Source of the DNA: an uncultured Eubacteriales bacterium
GTDB lineage: Bacteria; Bacillota; Clostridia; Christensenellales; UBA1242
DNA length: 64,000 nucleotides
Reading direction: 5' to 3'
Assembly: GCA_948787875.1 (NCBI GenBank)
Contig: CAQFKO010000001.1
Coordinates: 1-64,000, forward strand
Shown: positions 17,716 through 26,066 of the stretch, in pieces
How the letters are laid out: the number at the start of each line of letters is the position of its first letter
Numbering within the stretch: position 1 is the first letter of the stretch
Translations under genes and position numbers: made by a program
Notes under the pieces: model-generated
What the model saw: only the letters and a program-made list of their open reading frames with translations
Database searches by the model: none
What the model was told of the DNA's origin: nothing

Positions 17716-17946
17716 ATGCGAAGAAATATTTCGGTTGTTGCAATAATGAATAGCTCGGGGCAAGTTGTTCCCCTATCTGTTATTTGGTCTGACGGAAGAA
17801 CTTTTGAAATAGACAAAGTTACGGACATAAGAAAAGCTGCCAGCACAAAGGGTGGCGGAATGGGAATAAGATATACTTGCACAATTTGCGGAAAAGAAAA
17901 ATATTTGTGGCTGGATAATTATTTTTGGTTTGTGGAGGTTGATTAA
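17716..17946 (+). CDS. Small conserved-looking hypothetical protein, 76 aa
   Basis: The sequence VVAIMNSSGQVVPLSVIW, followed by DKVTDIRKAAST and a C-terminal CTICGKEKYLWL segment, resembles a small protein family found in Clostridia, often near dinB. I recognise the family by eye only and know no function. One CxxC could bind metal, or the strand-rich fold may be a small beta barrel. It converges with dinB. No Shine-Dalgarno site is visible. AATACT ends 6 nt before the ATG with TTGAGT 18 bp further upstream, so a leaderless mRNA is possible. Confidence 0.75.
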   Translation: MRRNISVVAIMNSSGQVVPLSVIWSDGRTFEIDKVTDIRKAASTKGGGMGIRYTCTICGKEKYLWLDNYFWFVEVD

Positions 17947-18159
17947 ATAAATTTATCAATCATTTTATTACAAATAATTTTGCAACCAGAATATATCAAT
18001 CGAAATTTACATCAACCATTTTTACTCAAAAAACAATATATAAAATCTTGCTGCTTATTTGTTTTAAACTTAAAAATATTTAACTTGATTTTGGTAATAT
18101 AAAGTGAAAATCTTTATTAAACTAATAGAATAATCAAAGCATAAAAAGTGTTGTAAATT

Positions 18160-18195
18160 CCCAAAAAATAAGGTGTTATGTTTAACATAACACCT
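18160..18195 (-). terminator. Conserved terminator cassette, copy 2 (end of dinB)
   Basis: The same 10-bp stem as at 3716-3740 (hairpin 18171-18195, loop TTTAA on the plus strand), followed on the minus strand by TTATTTTTTGGGAATTTA. Similarity to copy 1 extends well beyond the hairpin, to about 65 bp. The rest of the 17.95-18.16 kb gap is A+T-rich without features. Confidence 0.8.
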
Positions 18196-18209
18196 CTTTT
18201 TTTTTAAAA

Positions 18210-19451
18210 TTAACTTTTATTTATTTTTGAAAGCGAACTTAAACTGTGACCGTCTTTTATATCTAGTTCCACGAACTTTTCGTCACGGAGAACCACTGCT
18301 TTATTAACCGCACTATGCCCAAACCTTTGACGAAGTTTGTTTATTGTGTCCTCCAATTTTTCTTGCTTTAAATCTTTTTCTAAGGTATCACCAATTTCAA
18401 GTTGTTCGGCATTGGTAAAGTCACTTACGCTCACTCCCAATCCCCTAACTTTTGTTTGCCAATCAAAATTATCTTTAAAAAGTTTCATAGCCGTTTTTGA
18501 AACAAGCGAAGACAAATTTGAGGGTCTTGGAAGTTTGGTCATTCTTGTGAAAGAAAACAGCAAATTGTTTGTTACTGTGAGTGTTACTGTTCTGGCATAC
18601 TTAAAGCCGTACTCCTTCATTCTTGCACACACACTTTCAGACAAAATAATTATAAGTGTTTCAACATCTAAATCATTTTCTAAATCTCTGTAAAAGGTTA
18701 AACTGTTGCCTATTGATTTGTATTCGTCTTTGTCGGTATATCTTTTTACCTCGCTTGTATCTTTGCCGAGAGCGTAACTGTGAATTACCGCTCCCCACTT
18801 GCCAAGATGCTCGGTTAAAATCTTTTCATTCATTCGTGCCAAGTCGCCAATTGTTTTTACCGTGAGTTTGTTTAGTTTTTGCTTAGTTGCCCTTCCTACA
18901 TACAACAGATTTTCTACCGGCAAATTCCAAACCAAATTTTTGAAATTATCATATTTTATAACCGTGATGGCGTCGGGCTTTTTCATATCACTGCCAAGTT
19001 TGGCAAACACCTTGTTAAAGCTGACACCTATTGAAACGGTTAAGCCGATTTCAGACTTAACGCGTTGCCTTATTTCTTCCGCAATTTTAAGTTCGTCGCC
19101 CCCGTGCCTTTTTGAGCTAGTTATATCGAGCCACGCTTCGTCAATTCCAAAGCTTTCAACATAGTCTGTGTATTCGTTAAACAGCGCTTTTACCGCCTTT
19201 GAATATTTTATATACAAATCAAAGTGAGCCTCTTTTACCACAAGGTCGGGGGCACGCTTTTTTGCCTCATAAACCGTCATGCCTGTGGTTATTCCGTACT
19301 TTTTTGCAAGTTGATTTTTTGCCAAAACCACCCCATGCCTTTCTGATACCGCTCCCGAAACCGCAACAGGCAGATTTGATATGCTGTCGTCTAGCAGGCA
19401 TTCTACACTTGCATAAAAACTGTTTAAGTCTATATGTAAAATTTTTCTCAT
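18210..19451 (-). CDS. dinB: DNA polymerase IV (Y-family)
   Basis: Error-prone translesion polymerase, 413 aa. The N-terminal ILHIDLNSFYASVEC carries the first metal Asp; SFGIDEAWLDIT supplies the catalytic Asp-Glu pair. A helix-hairpin-helix thumb region (GRATKQKLNKLTVKTIGDLA) and a little-finger domain follow. The ATG at 19451 is chosen because homologues begin here; a frame from 19499 would add 16 unrelated residues. No Shine-Dalgarno site is present. A promoter (TTGTAA-16-TATACT) ends 6 nt before this ATG, which implies a leaderless mRNA. No SOS (LexA-type) box was recognised. Confidence 0.96.
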   Translation of the reverse strand: MRKILHIDLNSFYASVECLLDDSISNLPVAVSGAVSERHGVVLAKNQLAKKYGITTGMTVYEAKKRAPDLVVKEAHFDLYIKYSKAVKALFNEYTDYVESFGIDEAWLDITSSKRHGGDELKIAEEIRQRVKSEIGLTVSIGVSFNKVFAKLGSDMKKPDAITVIKYDNFKNLVWNLPVENLLYVGRATKQKLNKLTVKTIGDLARMNEKILTEHLGKWGAVIHSYALGKDTSEVKRYTDKDEYKSIGNSLTFYRDLENDLDVETLIIILSESVCARMKEYGFKYARTVTLTVTNNLLFSFTRMTKLPRPSNLSSLVSKTAMKLFKDNFDWQTKVRGLGVSVSDFTNAEQLEIGDTLEKDLKQEKLEDTINKLRQRFGHSAVNKAVVLRDEKFVELDIKDGHSLSSLSKINKS

Positions 19452-19457
19452 ATTTTT

Positions 19458-19485
19458 AGTATATATTTTTATAAAAAAATTACAA
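19458..19485 (-). promoter_or_regulatory. dinB promoter, predicted leaderless start
   Basis: TTGTAA, 16 bp, TATACT, then six bases and the ATG. Confidence 0.6.
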
Positions 19486-19531
19486 ATAAAATAAAACAAT
19501 TTAAAAAATGTTTTTAAATAATATTTTACTA

Positions 19532-19540
19532 TGATATAAT
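19532..19540 (+). promoter_or_regulatory. Extended -10 promoter of the methyltransferase pair
   Basis: TGATATAAT, an extended -10 element, 26 bp before the first methyltransferase start. No clear -35 box. Confidence 0.5.
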
Positions 19541-19566
19541 TAAATCAGTAATACATCGGAGGGATT

Positions 19567-20301
19567 ATGGAATCTGAAAAAATAGACCTTGATTTTGCAA
19601 AGGCTTGGGACAACAACCAAGGCAGCTTTTCTAAGGATTTGGCTGATAATATTTTGCAATATGCTCGTGATAACAAAAAAAATATAAAATCCGCGCTTGA
19701 TATTTGTTGCGGAACATCTAATTTTTTGTCTGTGCTTCTTTCTTCGGGAATAAATTGCTCTGGAACAGAAATTGACCAAAGCATGATTGACTATTCAAAA
19801 GAAAAGTATTCAGATATTAATTTTTATTTATCACAAAACATTTATGATATAAACTGTAAGGGCAAATATGACCTTATTACCTGCAACCACGACATGATAA
19901 ACTATCTTGAAACTTTTGACGAGTGGAAAGCTCTTTTTAAAAATGCTTATAAACATCTTGAAGGAAAAGGTATCTTTATGTTTGACTTTTATACAAAAAA
20001 CAAACTTAAAGATTGGTCAGAAACCACATTCACCTCTTCGCATTGGCTTGATTGCCTTATGAGCGTTAAGTCAGGAATTTATGACAAAACCGTTATTAAC
20101 TATACTTATTACATTAATTATCAAGACTATATGGTTAAAACCAAAAACATCGTTGTTGAAAGTTGTTACGAAAGTACTGATATATTAAATGCCTTAAAGA
20201 GCACGGGCTTTAAAACAATTTTAACCGTCGACAGCAACTTTATGCCGATTACCGATATTGACAATGCCGAAAGAGTGCATATTTTGGCTCTTAAAAAATA
20301 G
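19567..20301 (+). CDS. SAM-dependent methyltransferase, copy A
   Basis: Class I methyltransferase of 244 aa. The SAM-binding motif I is ALDICCGTSNFL (about residues 42-53), an acidic residue follows in GTEIDQ, and DLITCNHDMINYL is motif IV. The C-terminal half is beta-rich and probably binds substrate, which is unknown. GGAGGG precedes the ATG. The next gene, 11 bp downstream, is a clear paralogue with the same motif order (AKAW.DNQGS start, CCG, CNHD, FDFYTK). The pair therefore arose by tandem duplication and is co-transcribed. Confidence 0.88.
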   Translation: MESEKIDLDFAKAWDNNQGSFSKDLADNILQYARDNKKNIKSALDICCGTSNFLSVLLSSGINCSGTEIDQSMIDYSKEKYSDINFYLSQNIYDINCKGKYDLITCNHDMINYLETFDEWKALFKNAYKHLEGKGIFMFDFYTKNKLKDWSETTFTSSHWLDCLMSVKSGIYDKTVINYTYYINYQDYMVKTKNIVVESCYESTDILNALKSTGFKTILTVDSNFMPITDIDNAERVHILALKK

Positions 20302-20312
20302 GAGGATTTTTT

Positions 20313-21110
20313 ATGGAAGGAAATGTTGTTAATATGTCTTATGCAAAAGCTTGGAGCGACAACCAAGGCAGTTACTCTGCTTCTATTGCCAAAAAGACTT
20401 TGAACTTTGCCAATAACCAAGGGCTTAAAATTAAATCGGTGCTTGATATTTGTTGCGGTTCGGCTAACTTTTTGCAAGAAATGAAAGCTTTTGGAAAGGA
20501 ATGTACCGGAACTGAAATTTTGGACAGCTATGTTGAGTTTAACAAAAAAAATTATCCTGATATTGAGTTTTTTAAAGCCAAAGATATTTTGGACTTTGAT
20601 TTTCTTGGAAAGTTTGACTTGATTTCTTGCAACCATGATGTTATTAACTTCTTGCCTACCCTTGAAGATTGGGGCGAGCTTTTCAGAAAAGCATTTAAAC
20701 ATCTTAACAATGGTGGCATCTTTATTTTTGACTTTTATACAAAAAGAAAGCTTCAATATTGGAACGAAGTTACCTTTGACGAAAATGAAAAGCTTGATTA
20801 TATCAGAAATGTAGTTTCTGACGGAAAGTCTAAAACCACAATATCTCATATTTATTATCTTAACTTGAATAATAAAAAAGACGAAAATACAAGTGTTATG
20901 GACCAAGAATATTCTTTTAATGACTATGAAAACAAATATAAACGCTCTGAAAATGTTGAAGCTGAATATTATTTTGAAAACGAGCAAATTTTGGAAGAAA
21001 TAAGAAAATCTGGATACAGATATTTGATAACCACTGATGCCAACTTTGCGCCTGTTGCAAGTACAGCAGATATGAACAGAGTTCATATTATTGCAATTAA
21101 ACGAGTATAA
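20313..21110 (+). CDS. SAM-dependent methyltransferase, copy B
   Basis: Paralogue of the preceding gene, 265 aa. Motif I is VLDICCGSANFL, motif IV is DLISCNHDVINFL, and FIFDFYTKRKLQYW matches copy A. It has an insertion of about 20 residues in the C-terminal beta domain (NNKKDENTSVMDQ region), which may change substrate choice. GGAGGA precedes the ATG. A terminator follows directly. Confidence 0.88.
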   Translation: MEGNVVNMSYAKAWSDNQGSYSASIAKKTLNFANNQGLKIKSVLDICCGSANFLQEMKAFGKECTGTEILDSYVEFNKKNYPDIEFFKAKDILDFDFLGKFDLISCNHDVINFLPTLEDWGELFRKAFKHLNNGGIFIFDFYTKRKLQYWNEVTFDENEKLDYIRNVVSDGKSKTTISHIYYLNLNNKKDENTSVMDQEYSFNDYENKYKRSENVEAEYYFENEQILEEIRKSGYRYLITTDANFAPVASTADMNRVHIIAIKRV

Positions 21111-21129
21111 AAAACTTTTGATAAAAAAC

Positions 21130-21155
21130 CGCCAAGCATAAAATTTTGCTTGGCG
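21130..21155 (+). terminator. Intrinsic terminator of the methyltransferase pair
   Basis: 9-bp stem CGCCAAGCA/TGCTTGGCG with an 8-nt loop, then ATTTTGTTT. Confidence 0.8.
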
Positions 21156-21231
21156 ATTTTGTTTGCAAACAATATTTTAAGTCTTAAATTTGACCCTCTT
21201 CCCTTTTATCTTTGCATATTTCAAGATAATA

Positions 21232-21678
21232 GTTTTGTTTGGCAAACTTCCTTTTAAAGCCAAAAGTTGCGTGTATATCAAAAAAAGAAAAAACCATTAG
21301 GCAGGATTGTACAAATGGTACATGACTGTCTAATAAATTTTTTATGTTTGAAATTAGATATGTGGAATAGTGGGCTTTTATTTTTGTTTGGCATGTAGCC
21401 GTTTAACGGCGAAAATTGCGTATATAACAAAAAAAGAAAAAACCATTAGGCAGGATTGTACAAATGGTACATGACTGTCTAATAAATTTTTTATGTTTGA
21501 AATTAGATATGTGGAATAGTGGGCTTTTATTTTTGTTTGGCATGTAGCCGTTTAACGGCGAAAATTGCGTATATAACAAAAAAACAAAAAACCATTAGGC
21601 AGGATTGTACAAATGGTACATGACTGTCTAATGATTTTTTTATTTTTGAAGTTAGATATGTGATTTTCGCCGTTAAAC
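21232..21678. repeat. Three-unit tandem repeat, 149-bp period, with stem-loops
   Basis: Units begin at about 21232, 21381 and 21530. Units 1 and 2 are nearly identical over most of their length. The start of unit 1 and the end of unit 3 diverge. Each unit holds a 39-nt structure (21296-21334, 21445-21483, 21594-21632): outer stem ATTAGGCAG/CTGTCTAAT with one wobble, inner stem TGTAC/GTACA. On the minus strand each is followed by GGTTTTTTCTTTTTTTG, so they could act as serial terminators for the PyrG-like gene. Units 2 and 3 also carry a GCCGTTTAACGGC palindrome, half of which recurs just past the PyrG-like stop. No coding frame spans the array. Confidence 0.9.
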
Positions 21679-23282
21679 TAAACTCTTACACTCTTTGCAG
21701 CATTAGCAAGTCCCAAAAATAATGGGTGCGGTTTGTTTGGTCTTGATTTTAGCTCAGGCTGATAAATTGTTGAAATAAAGAATGGGTGGTCTTTTAACTC
21801 AACAAGTTCTATTAATTTTGTTTCCGGATTCATGCCGGCTAGCAACATTCCATTCTTTTCAAACTCTTCATAATATTTTGAGTTGAATTCATATCTGTTT
21901 CTGTGTCTTTCGGAAACAAGCTCGCTTCCATAAAGTTTTGCGGAAACCGAATTTGGATCAAGTGCAATATCAAACAATCCAAGCCTCATGGTTTTGCCGT
22001 GCATTGCAATCTTTTTTTGCTCTTCCATAATATCAACTACCGGATATTCTGTGTTTGGGTCGATTTCTGACGAGTTTGCATCATGGTTTAACACATTTCT
22101 TGCAAATTCTATAACTGCAAGTTGCATTCCAAAGCCAATTCCTAGATATGGAATTTTATTTTCTCTTGCAAACTTTATTGCCAAAAGCATGCCTTTGAAA
22201 CCACGGCTTCCCCAGCCCGGCGGAATAATAATCGCCTTTGCGCCACGCAAAAACTTTTCCGGTCCAAGTTCTTGAATATCTTCGGCATCAACCTGCTCTA
22301 TTACCGGTTTTATTCTGTTATATGTGCAGGCGTGTGAAATTGCTTCATGAATTGACATATATGCGCTTGGAACTTTTGTATACTTTCCAACAATAACGAA
22401 TTTTGCAACAGGATAATCTTCTTTGAAATTTTGAGCCATAAACTTCCACGAATTAAGGTCGGCAGAAGGAAAATTCAAATTAAACTTTTTTAATATAAGT
22501 TCGTCAAGTCCTTCACTTTGAAGGCGTATTGGAAGTTCATAAACAGTGTCTAAATTAGAAACATGAATAATTTGTTTTTCGGTTGGCATATAACAACGCC
22601 TTGCAATACGCTTTTTTGCATCAACATTCATTTCTATTCCGCCCACAGTTCTGCAAACAAGAGCATCAGGAACTATTCCAAGGCTGTTTAGCTTTTGAAT
22701 GGAAGATTGCAAAATTTCTACCTTTAACTCGCCCGTGATTTCAAGTTTTGGAGTCATGCCCACATGAGCGACAAAAACATTGTTGCTGCCTATTTCATTT
22801 TGAAGCAAACGAATGGCTTGCAAAATTATGCCTTGTTCATAGTCATTTGATGTTCCACCCACAACGCAAATAACAACATCATATTCTTCGCCACCCAGCG
22901 ATAAAATTTCTGACTTGATTTCGCTTGAAACATGAGGTAATGTTTGAACCGTTGCTCCCACATATTTTCCAAGTCGTTCTTTGTTTATTACCGTAGTAAA
23001 AATCTTTCCAACGGAAATATCATTATTCCCCGAAAGGTCAACATCTAAAAAACGCTCAAAAATTCCGACATCAAGATCGGTTTCGCTTCCGTCGTCTGTT
23101 ACAAAAACTTCGCCGTGTTGATATGGGCTCATTGTTCCCGGGTCTACATTTAAATATGGATTTATTTTTTGAATATTAACTTTTAAGCCTCTGTTTTTAA
23201 GAAGCCTTGCTAGCGCCGCCGCAGTGGTTCCCTTGCCGACACTTGAAACAAATCCGCCGGTTAAAATTATAAATTTACTCAT
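21678..23282 (-). CDS. CTP synthase (PyrG) homologue with degenerate active sites
   Basis: A full-length (534 aa) homologue of CTP synthase: amidoligase domain (1-~270) plus class I glutaminase domain (~290-534). The P-loop region GGFVSSVGKG, MSPYQHGEVF and Asp71 are kept. Measured against E. coli PyrG, the Mg ligand Glu140 is Val140 (CVVGG for VEIGG), and the UTP site KTKPTQ (187-192) is KVEILQ. The oxyanion motif PGGFG is PPGWG (354-358). The nucleophile Cys379 is Gly383 (GIGFGMQ for GICLGMQ) and His515 is Gln508 (YQPE for FHPE); the Glu is kept. Glutamine hydrolysis should be impossible, and CTP synthesis is doubtful. Frame and codon use are intact. AGGAGA precedes the ATG; it has its own promoter. 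A pseudoenzyme, filament partner or new ligase are the options. Confidence 0.9.
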   Translation of the reverse strand: MSKFIILTGGFVSSVGKGTTAAALARLLKNRGLKVNIQKINPYLNVDPGTMSPYQHGEVFVTDDGSETDLDVGIFERFLDVDLSGNNDISVGKIFTTVINKERLGKYVGATVQTLPHVSSEIKSEILSLGGEEYDVVICVVGGTSNDYEQGIILQAIRLLQNEIGSNNVFVAHVGMTPKLEITGELKVEILQSSIQKLNSLGIVPDALVCRTVGGIEMNVDAKKRIARRCYMPTEKQIIHVSNLDTVYELPIRLQSEGLDELILKKFNLNFPSADLNSWKFMAQNFKEDYPVAKFVIVGKYTKVPSAYMSIHEAISHACTYNRIKPVIEQVDAEDIQELGPEKFLRGAKAIIIPPGWGSRGFKGMLLAIKFARENKIPYLGIGFGMQLAVIEFARNVLNHDANSSEIDPNTEYPVVDIMEEQKKIAMHGKTMRLGLFDIALDPNSVSAKLYGSELVSERHRNRYEFNSKYYEEFEKNGMLLAGMNPETKLIELVELKDHPFFISTIYQPELKSRPNKPHPLFLGLANAAKSVRV

Positions 23283-23313
23283 AAAATTCTCCTATAACTT
23301 ATTACGCAATTTT

Positions 23314-23342
23314 ATTATAGATAATTTTTGCAATAAGGTCAA
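23314..23342 (-). promoter_or_regulatory. Sigma-A promoter of the PyrG-like gene
   Basis: TTGACC, 17 bp, TATAAT. No GGGC initiation and attenuator arrangement of the Bacillus pyrG type was recognised. Confidence 0.75.
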
Positions 23343-23384
23343 ATATAATCATTATCTTTTGTTTTGATTTTAATCTTGAAAACA

Positions 23385-23413
23385 AAAAAGCAGTGTTATT
23401 AACACTACTTTTT
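23385..23413 (-). terminator. Intrinsic terminator of the pepF-kinase operon
   Basis: 13-bp stem AAAAAGCAGTGTT/AACACTACTTTTT with one G-T wobble; it overlaps the kinase stop codon and has a T-run on the minus strand. Confidence 0.75.
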
Positions 23414-23959
23414 GTGATTGGCTTCAAATTTTTTGTATGCGTTATAAACTTCTTCCGCAGTTTCTTCCAAAGTTAGCCTTGAATTATTAAGCACAAAATC
23501 AAACGCATTTTTGTCATTGTTATCAAAGCCATAAAATGCCATGTATCTTTCATTTTCTAAATTCCAGCGCTCTGTTACGGATTCTCTTGCCTGCTCAATT
23601 GAAAGATCGGTTTTTTCATCATTACGCTTTGACAGCAACATTCTTGAAATCTGAATATCTTCGTCTACATCTAAAAACACTTTGAATGAATGTGGAATAA
23701 AATGCCATGCGGTTCTGCTGTCGATAACTATATCTTTGTCGGAATCTTTTTTTCCTATTTCTTCAATTTGTTTGTCTACATAATTATCAATGCTTGTGTC
23801 TTTAAGTCTGTTTAATTCCAAAATGTCAAGCCCTCTTCTTGTTGCCTCTTCCCTAAACATTTTTCCGCCGTAAAATGGTGTAAACCCGTGGTATATTGAA
23901 AGATATTTTGCAACTTCGCTTTTGCCACTAAACGGCTTTCCCGCAATTGTTATTATCAT
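23405..23959 (-). CDS. Cytidylate kinase-like protein, archaeal/Cytidylate_kin2 type
   Basis: P-loop kinase of 184 aa. GKPFSGKS (about 7-14) binds the nucleotide. GGKMFREEATRRGLDILELNRL, VIDSRTAWHFIP and the RYMAFYGFDNNDK region follow the layout of short archaeal-type CMP kinases rather than the longer bacterial Cmk. CMP/dCMP phosphorylation is the likely reaction but other nucleotides are possible. The ATG overlaps the pepF stop by 4 bp (ATGA), so the two are coupled. The PyrG-like gene lies just downstream but has its own promoter after a terminator. Confidence 0.8.
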   Translation of the reverse strand: MIITIAGKPFSGKSEVAKYLSIYHGFTPFYGGKMFREEATRRGLDILELNRLKDTSIDNYVDKQIEEIGKKDSDKDIVIDSRTAWHFIPHSFKVFLDVDEDIQISRMLLSKRNDEKTDLSIEQARESVTERWNLENERYMAFYGFDNNDKNAFDFVLNNSRLTLEETAEEVYNAYKKFEANHKK

Positions 23960-25734
23960 TTTTCCTCCAATGCCAATTCTTTTAATTTATTTGTAAATGA
24001 GTCAAACATTTCAAACGCAAATTCATAAGGCTGAGTGCTGAGAATATCGACTTCCGCCACCCTTAACGACTCAATTGGTGAAAGCGAACCTCCGATACAC
24101 AAAAACTCTTTGTATTTTTTTATATATTCACCCGATTTGTCGTTTATAATTTTTTGAGCAATGCAACAAGCGGAAATTAAGCCTGTTGAATATTTATACA
24201 GATAATAGTCCGAAAAAATATGTGATTTTCTGCTCCAATCAACCTCAAAATGTTTGGCTAAGGTTACACTGTTTCCAAAATATTTTTTGCACAAATCGGC
24301 ATACTTTTTGTTAAGTTCGTTTCCCGTTAAAGTTTTTCCGTTTGACAAAGACTCATGCACAAAAAGTTCAAACTCGGCCAGCATACTTGAATTAAAAACA
24401 TTTAAATAAAACAGTTGCAAGAAATCTGACAGCAGTTGCATTTTTTGATTTTTGTCTGATGTTTTAGCCAACATATAATGCTCTAAAAGAAGTTCATTTG
24501 TAAGTGACGCAACTTCCGCAACAAAAATTGTGTAATCATGCTTTTCGTATGGCTGGGATTTTGCACTGTAATACGAATGCATTGCGTGCCCAAACTCATG
24601 AGCTATTGCCGACTTCCAATAAGCTGTTCCGTCATAATTTAAAAGAATGTATGGGTGAACGGAATATGCACTGATTGTGTAGCCCCCGCTGGCTTTGTTG
24701 TCCCTTGGAAAAGCGTCTATCCAGCCAAGCTTTACCGCTTCTTCAAACTTTTCGGCATAATCGTTGCCAAGCACCGAAATTGCGTGCTTTATGTCTGATA
24801 CTGCCTCTTCAAAAGGAATATTTTTTATGCTTTTGTCTGTTATTATATCTGCCGAAATATCTGAGGTATAAAATGTTTCAAGCTTTAAAATATCTTTTTT
24901 TAAATCAAAATATTTTTGCAACAAATTGCTTTTTGCACTAACATTTTCTATGTTTTTAAGCATGATTTCCGGAGTAACATCTTCATTAAATGTAAGCATA
25001 TCCAAAACAGACTTATGGTGATAAGTTTTGGCTAAAAAGTTCATATATTTTATATGCGACAAATACAGATTTGACAATGTTAAATTAAGTTTTTGATATT
25101 CGTAAAGATAGGTCTCTTGAACTTTTAAACGCTCTTTTTGATTTGGATTTTTCATTAAACTGTTTATATTACCTGTGGTAAGTTTTATTTCTTTTCCATT
25201 TTCGTCAATATATGTTCCGTGGCTCATTTCTATATCGGTTAAAACCGAATAAACATCATCACTATTTTGAGTTGCCGAAACACTTGCCATTTGAGCCTCT
25301 TCTTTTTCAGACAAAGTGTGAGGCTTATCTTTTATTATATCCTTAAAAATTAGGTCATAGTCTGCAAAATCGGCATCTTTGCACAACTCATTCAAAAACT
25401 CGTCATCTAGTTCTGAAAGCTCTGTTTTGACAAACGCAAGTCTTTCACCAACAGTTGCGGAAAAGTCGTTTAACATTTGATAATTTTTTATGTTGGTTTC
25501 GTCTTTGCCATTATCGTCATTTTTGCAATATGCATAGACTGCAAGTTTTTCAAGCAAAATAGAAACCTTGTTATCTTGTTTTAAATAAGACAATATTTGG
25601 GACTTGTCTTTTTTGTTTAATTTGCCCTTATAACTTTCAAGAACCTTTATTCCCTCTTTTGCAATTTCAAAGTCTTTTAAAAAACTTTCGTTTGAATCAT
25701 ACATATCGCTTAGTTTCCAAGTATATTCTTTCAT
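23956..25734 (-). CDS. pepF: Oligoendopeptidase F (M3 family)
   Basis: Cytoplasmic zinc oligopeptidase of 592 aa, typical for PepF. The zinc motif HEFGHAMHSYYS (HExxH) is in the C-terminal catalytic domain and EVASLTNELLLEH supplies the third ligand. The N-terminal half is helical, as usual. AGGAGAT precedes the ATG. It starts a two-gene operon with the CMP-kinase-like gene. Confidence 0.95.
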   Translation of the reverse strand: MKEYTWKLSDMYDSNESFLKDFEIAKEGIKVLESYKGKLNKKDKSQILSYLKQDNKVSILLEKLAVYAYCKNDDNGKDETNIKNYQMLNDFSATVGERLAFVKTELSELDDEFLNELCKDADFADYDLIFKDIIKDKPHTLSEKEEAQMASVSATQNSDDVYSVLTDIEMSHGTYIDENGKEIKLTTGNINSLMKNPNQKERLKVQETYLYEYQKLNLTLSNLYLSHIKYMNFLAKTYHHKSVLDMLTFNEDVTPEIMLKNIENVSAKSNLLQKYFDLKKDILKLETFYTSDISADIITDKSIKNIPFEEAVSDIKHAISVLGNDYAEKFEEAVKLGWIDAFPRDNKASGGYTISAYSVHPYILLNYDGTAYWKSAIAHEFGHAMHSYYSAKSQPYEKHDYTIFVAEVASLTNELLLEHYMLAKTSDKNQKMQLLSDFLQLFYLNVFNSSMLAEFELFVHESLSNGKTLTGNELNKKYADLCKKYFGNSVTLAKHFEVDWSRKSHIFSDYYLYKYSTGLISACCIAQKIINDKSGEYIKKYKEFLCIGGSLSPIESLRVAEVDILSTQPYEFAFEMFDSFTNKLKELALEEK

Positions 25735-25753
25735 GTTATCTCCTATATTTATT

Positions 25754-25783
25754 AGTATATACTTTATTTGCGATATAAGTCAA
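25754..25783 (-). promoter_or_regulatory. Promoter of pepF
   Basis: TTGACT, 18 bp, TATACT. Confidence 0.65.
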
Positions 25784-25795
25784 AGCAAAAAAAGA

Positions 25796-25819
25796 AAAGA
25801 TAGCAAATATGCTATCTTT
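25796..25819 (-). terminator. Intrinsic terminator of the DUF378 gene
   Basis: 10-bp stem AAAGATAGCA/TGCTATCTTT, 4-nt loop, T-rich tail on both strands. Confidence 0.8.
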
Positions 25820-25826
25820 ATTTTGA

Positions 25827-26066
25827 TTAATTTTGATGTTGTCTTGTTTTAACAGTTTCGTCTTTTGAAAATAGTTTTGTTCTTCTGACAATAAGCATGA
25901 TAAGCATCCAAATGCCAGCAAGTCCGACTAAGGCATACAAAATTCTTACGAAAACGCCAACACCAAATACCCATGCCAAGAAGTTCCAAGAAAAAACTCC
26001 TACACACAGCCAATTGAGCGAACCTAAGATCAGTATGCTAAGTGCAACAATATTTGCAATAATCAT
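25827..26066 (-). CDS. DUF378 family membrane protein (YuzA-like)
   Basis: 79 aa with two hydrophobic helices. LGSLNWLCVGVFSWNFLAWVFG and LYALVGLAGIWML match the DUF378 pattern (NW.LVG...D/N.VA..FG...IYI.VGLAG). The function of the family is unknown. The tail is polar and basic. AGGAGAGG precedes the ATG. A possible promoter (TATAAT at about 26113-26118) lies upstream and a terminator follows, so it is monocistronic. Confidence 0.9.
   Translation of the reverse strand: MIIANIVALSILILGSLNWLCVGVFSWNFLAWVFGVGVFVRILYALVGLAGIWMLIMLIVRRTKLFSKDETVKTRQHQN

Noticed and set aside
21232..21678. Tandem repeats as integron attC sites or a CRISPR array
   Set aside because: The 149-bp period, lack of unique spacers and lack of integrase or cas genes do not fit either. 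GTTTAAC and GTTAGAT resemble attC core ends only by chance.
23283..23400. Bacillus-type pyrG attenuator upstream of the PyrG-like gene
   Set aside because: No GGGC initiation sequence or terminator was found between promoter and ATG; the hairpin there belongs to the upstream kinase gene.
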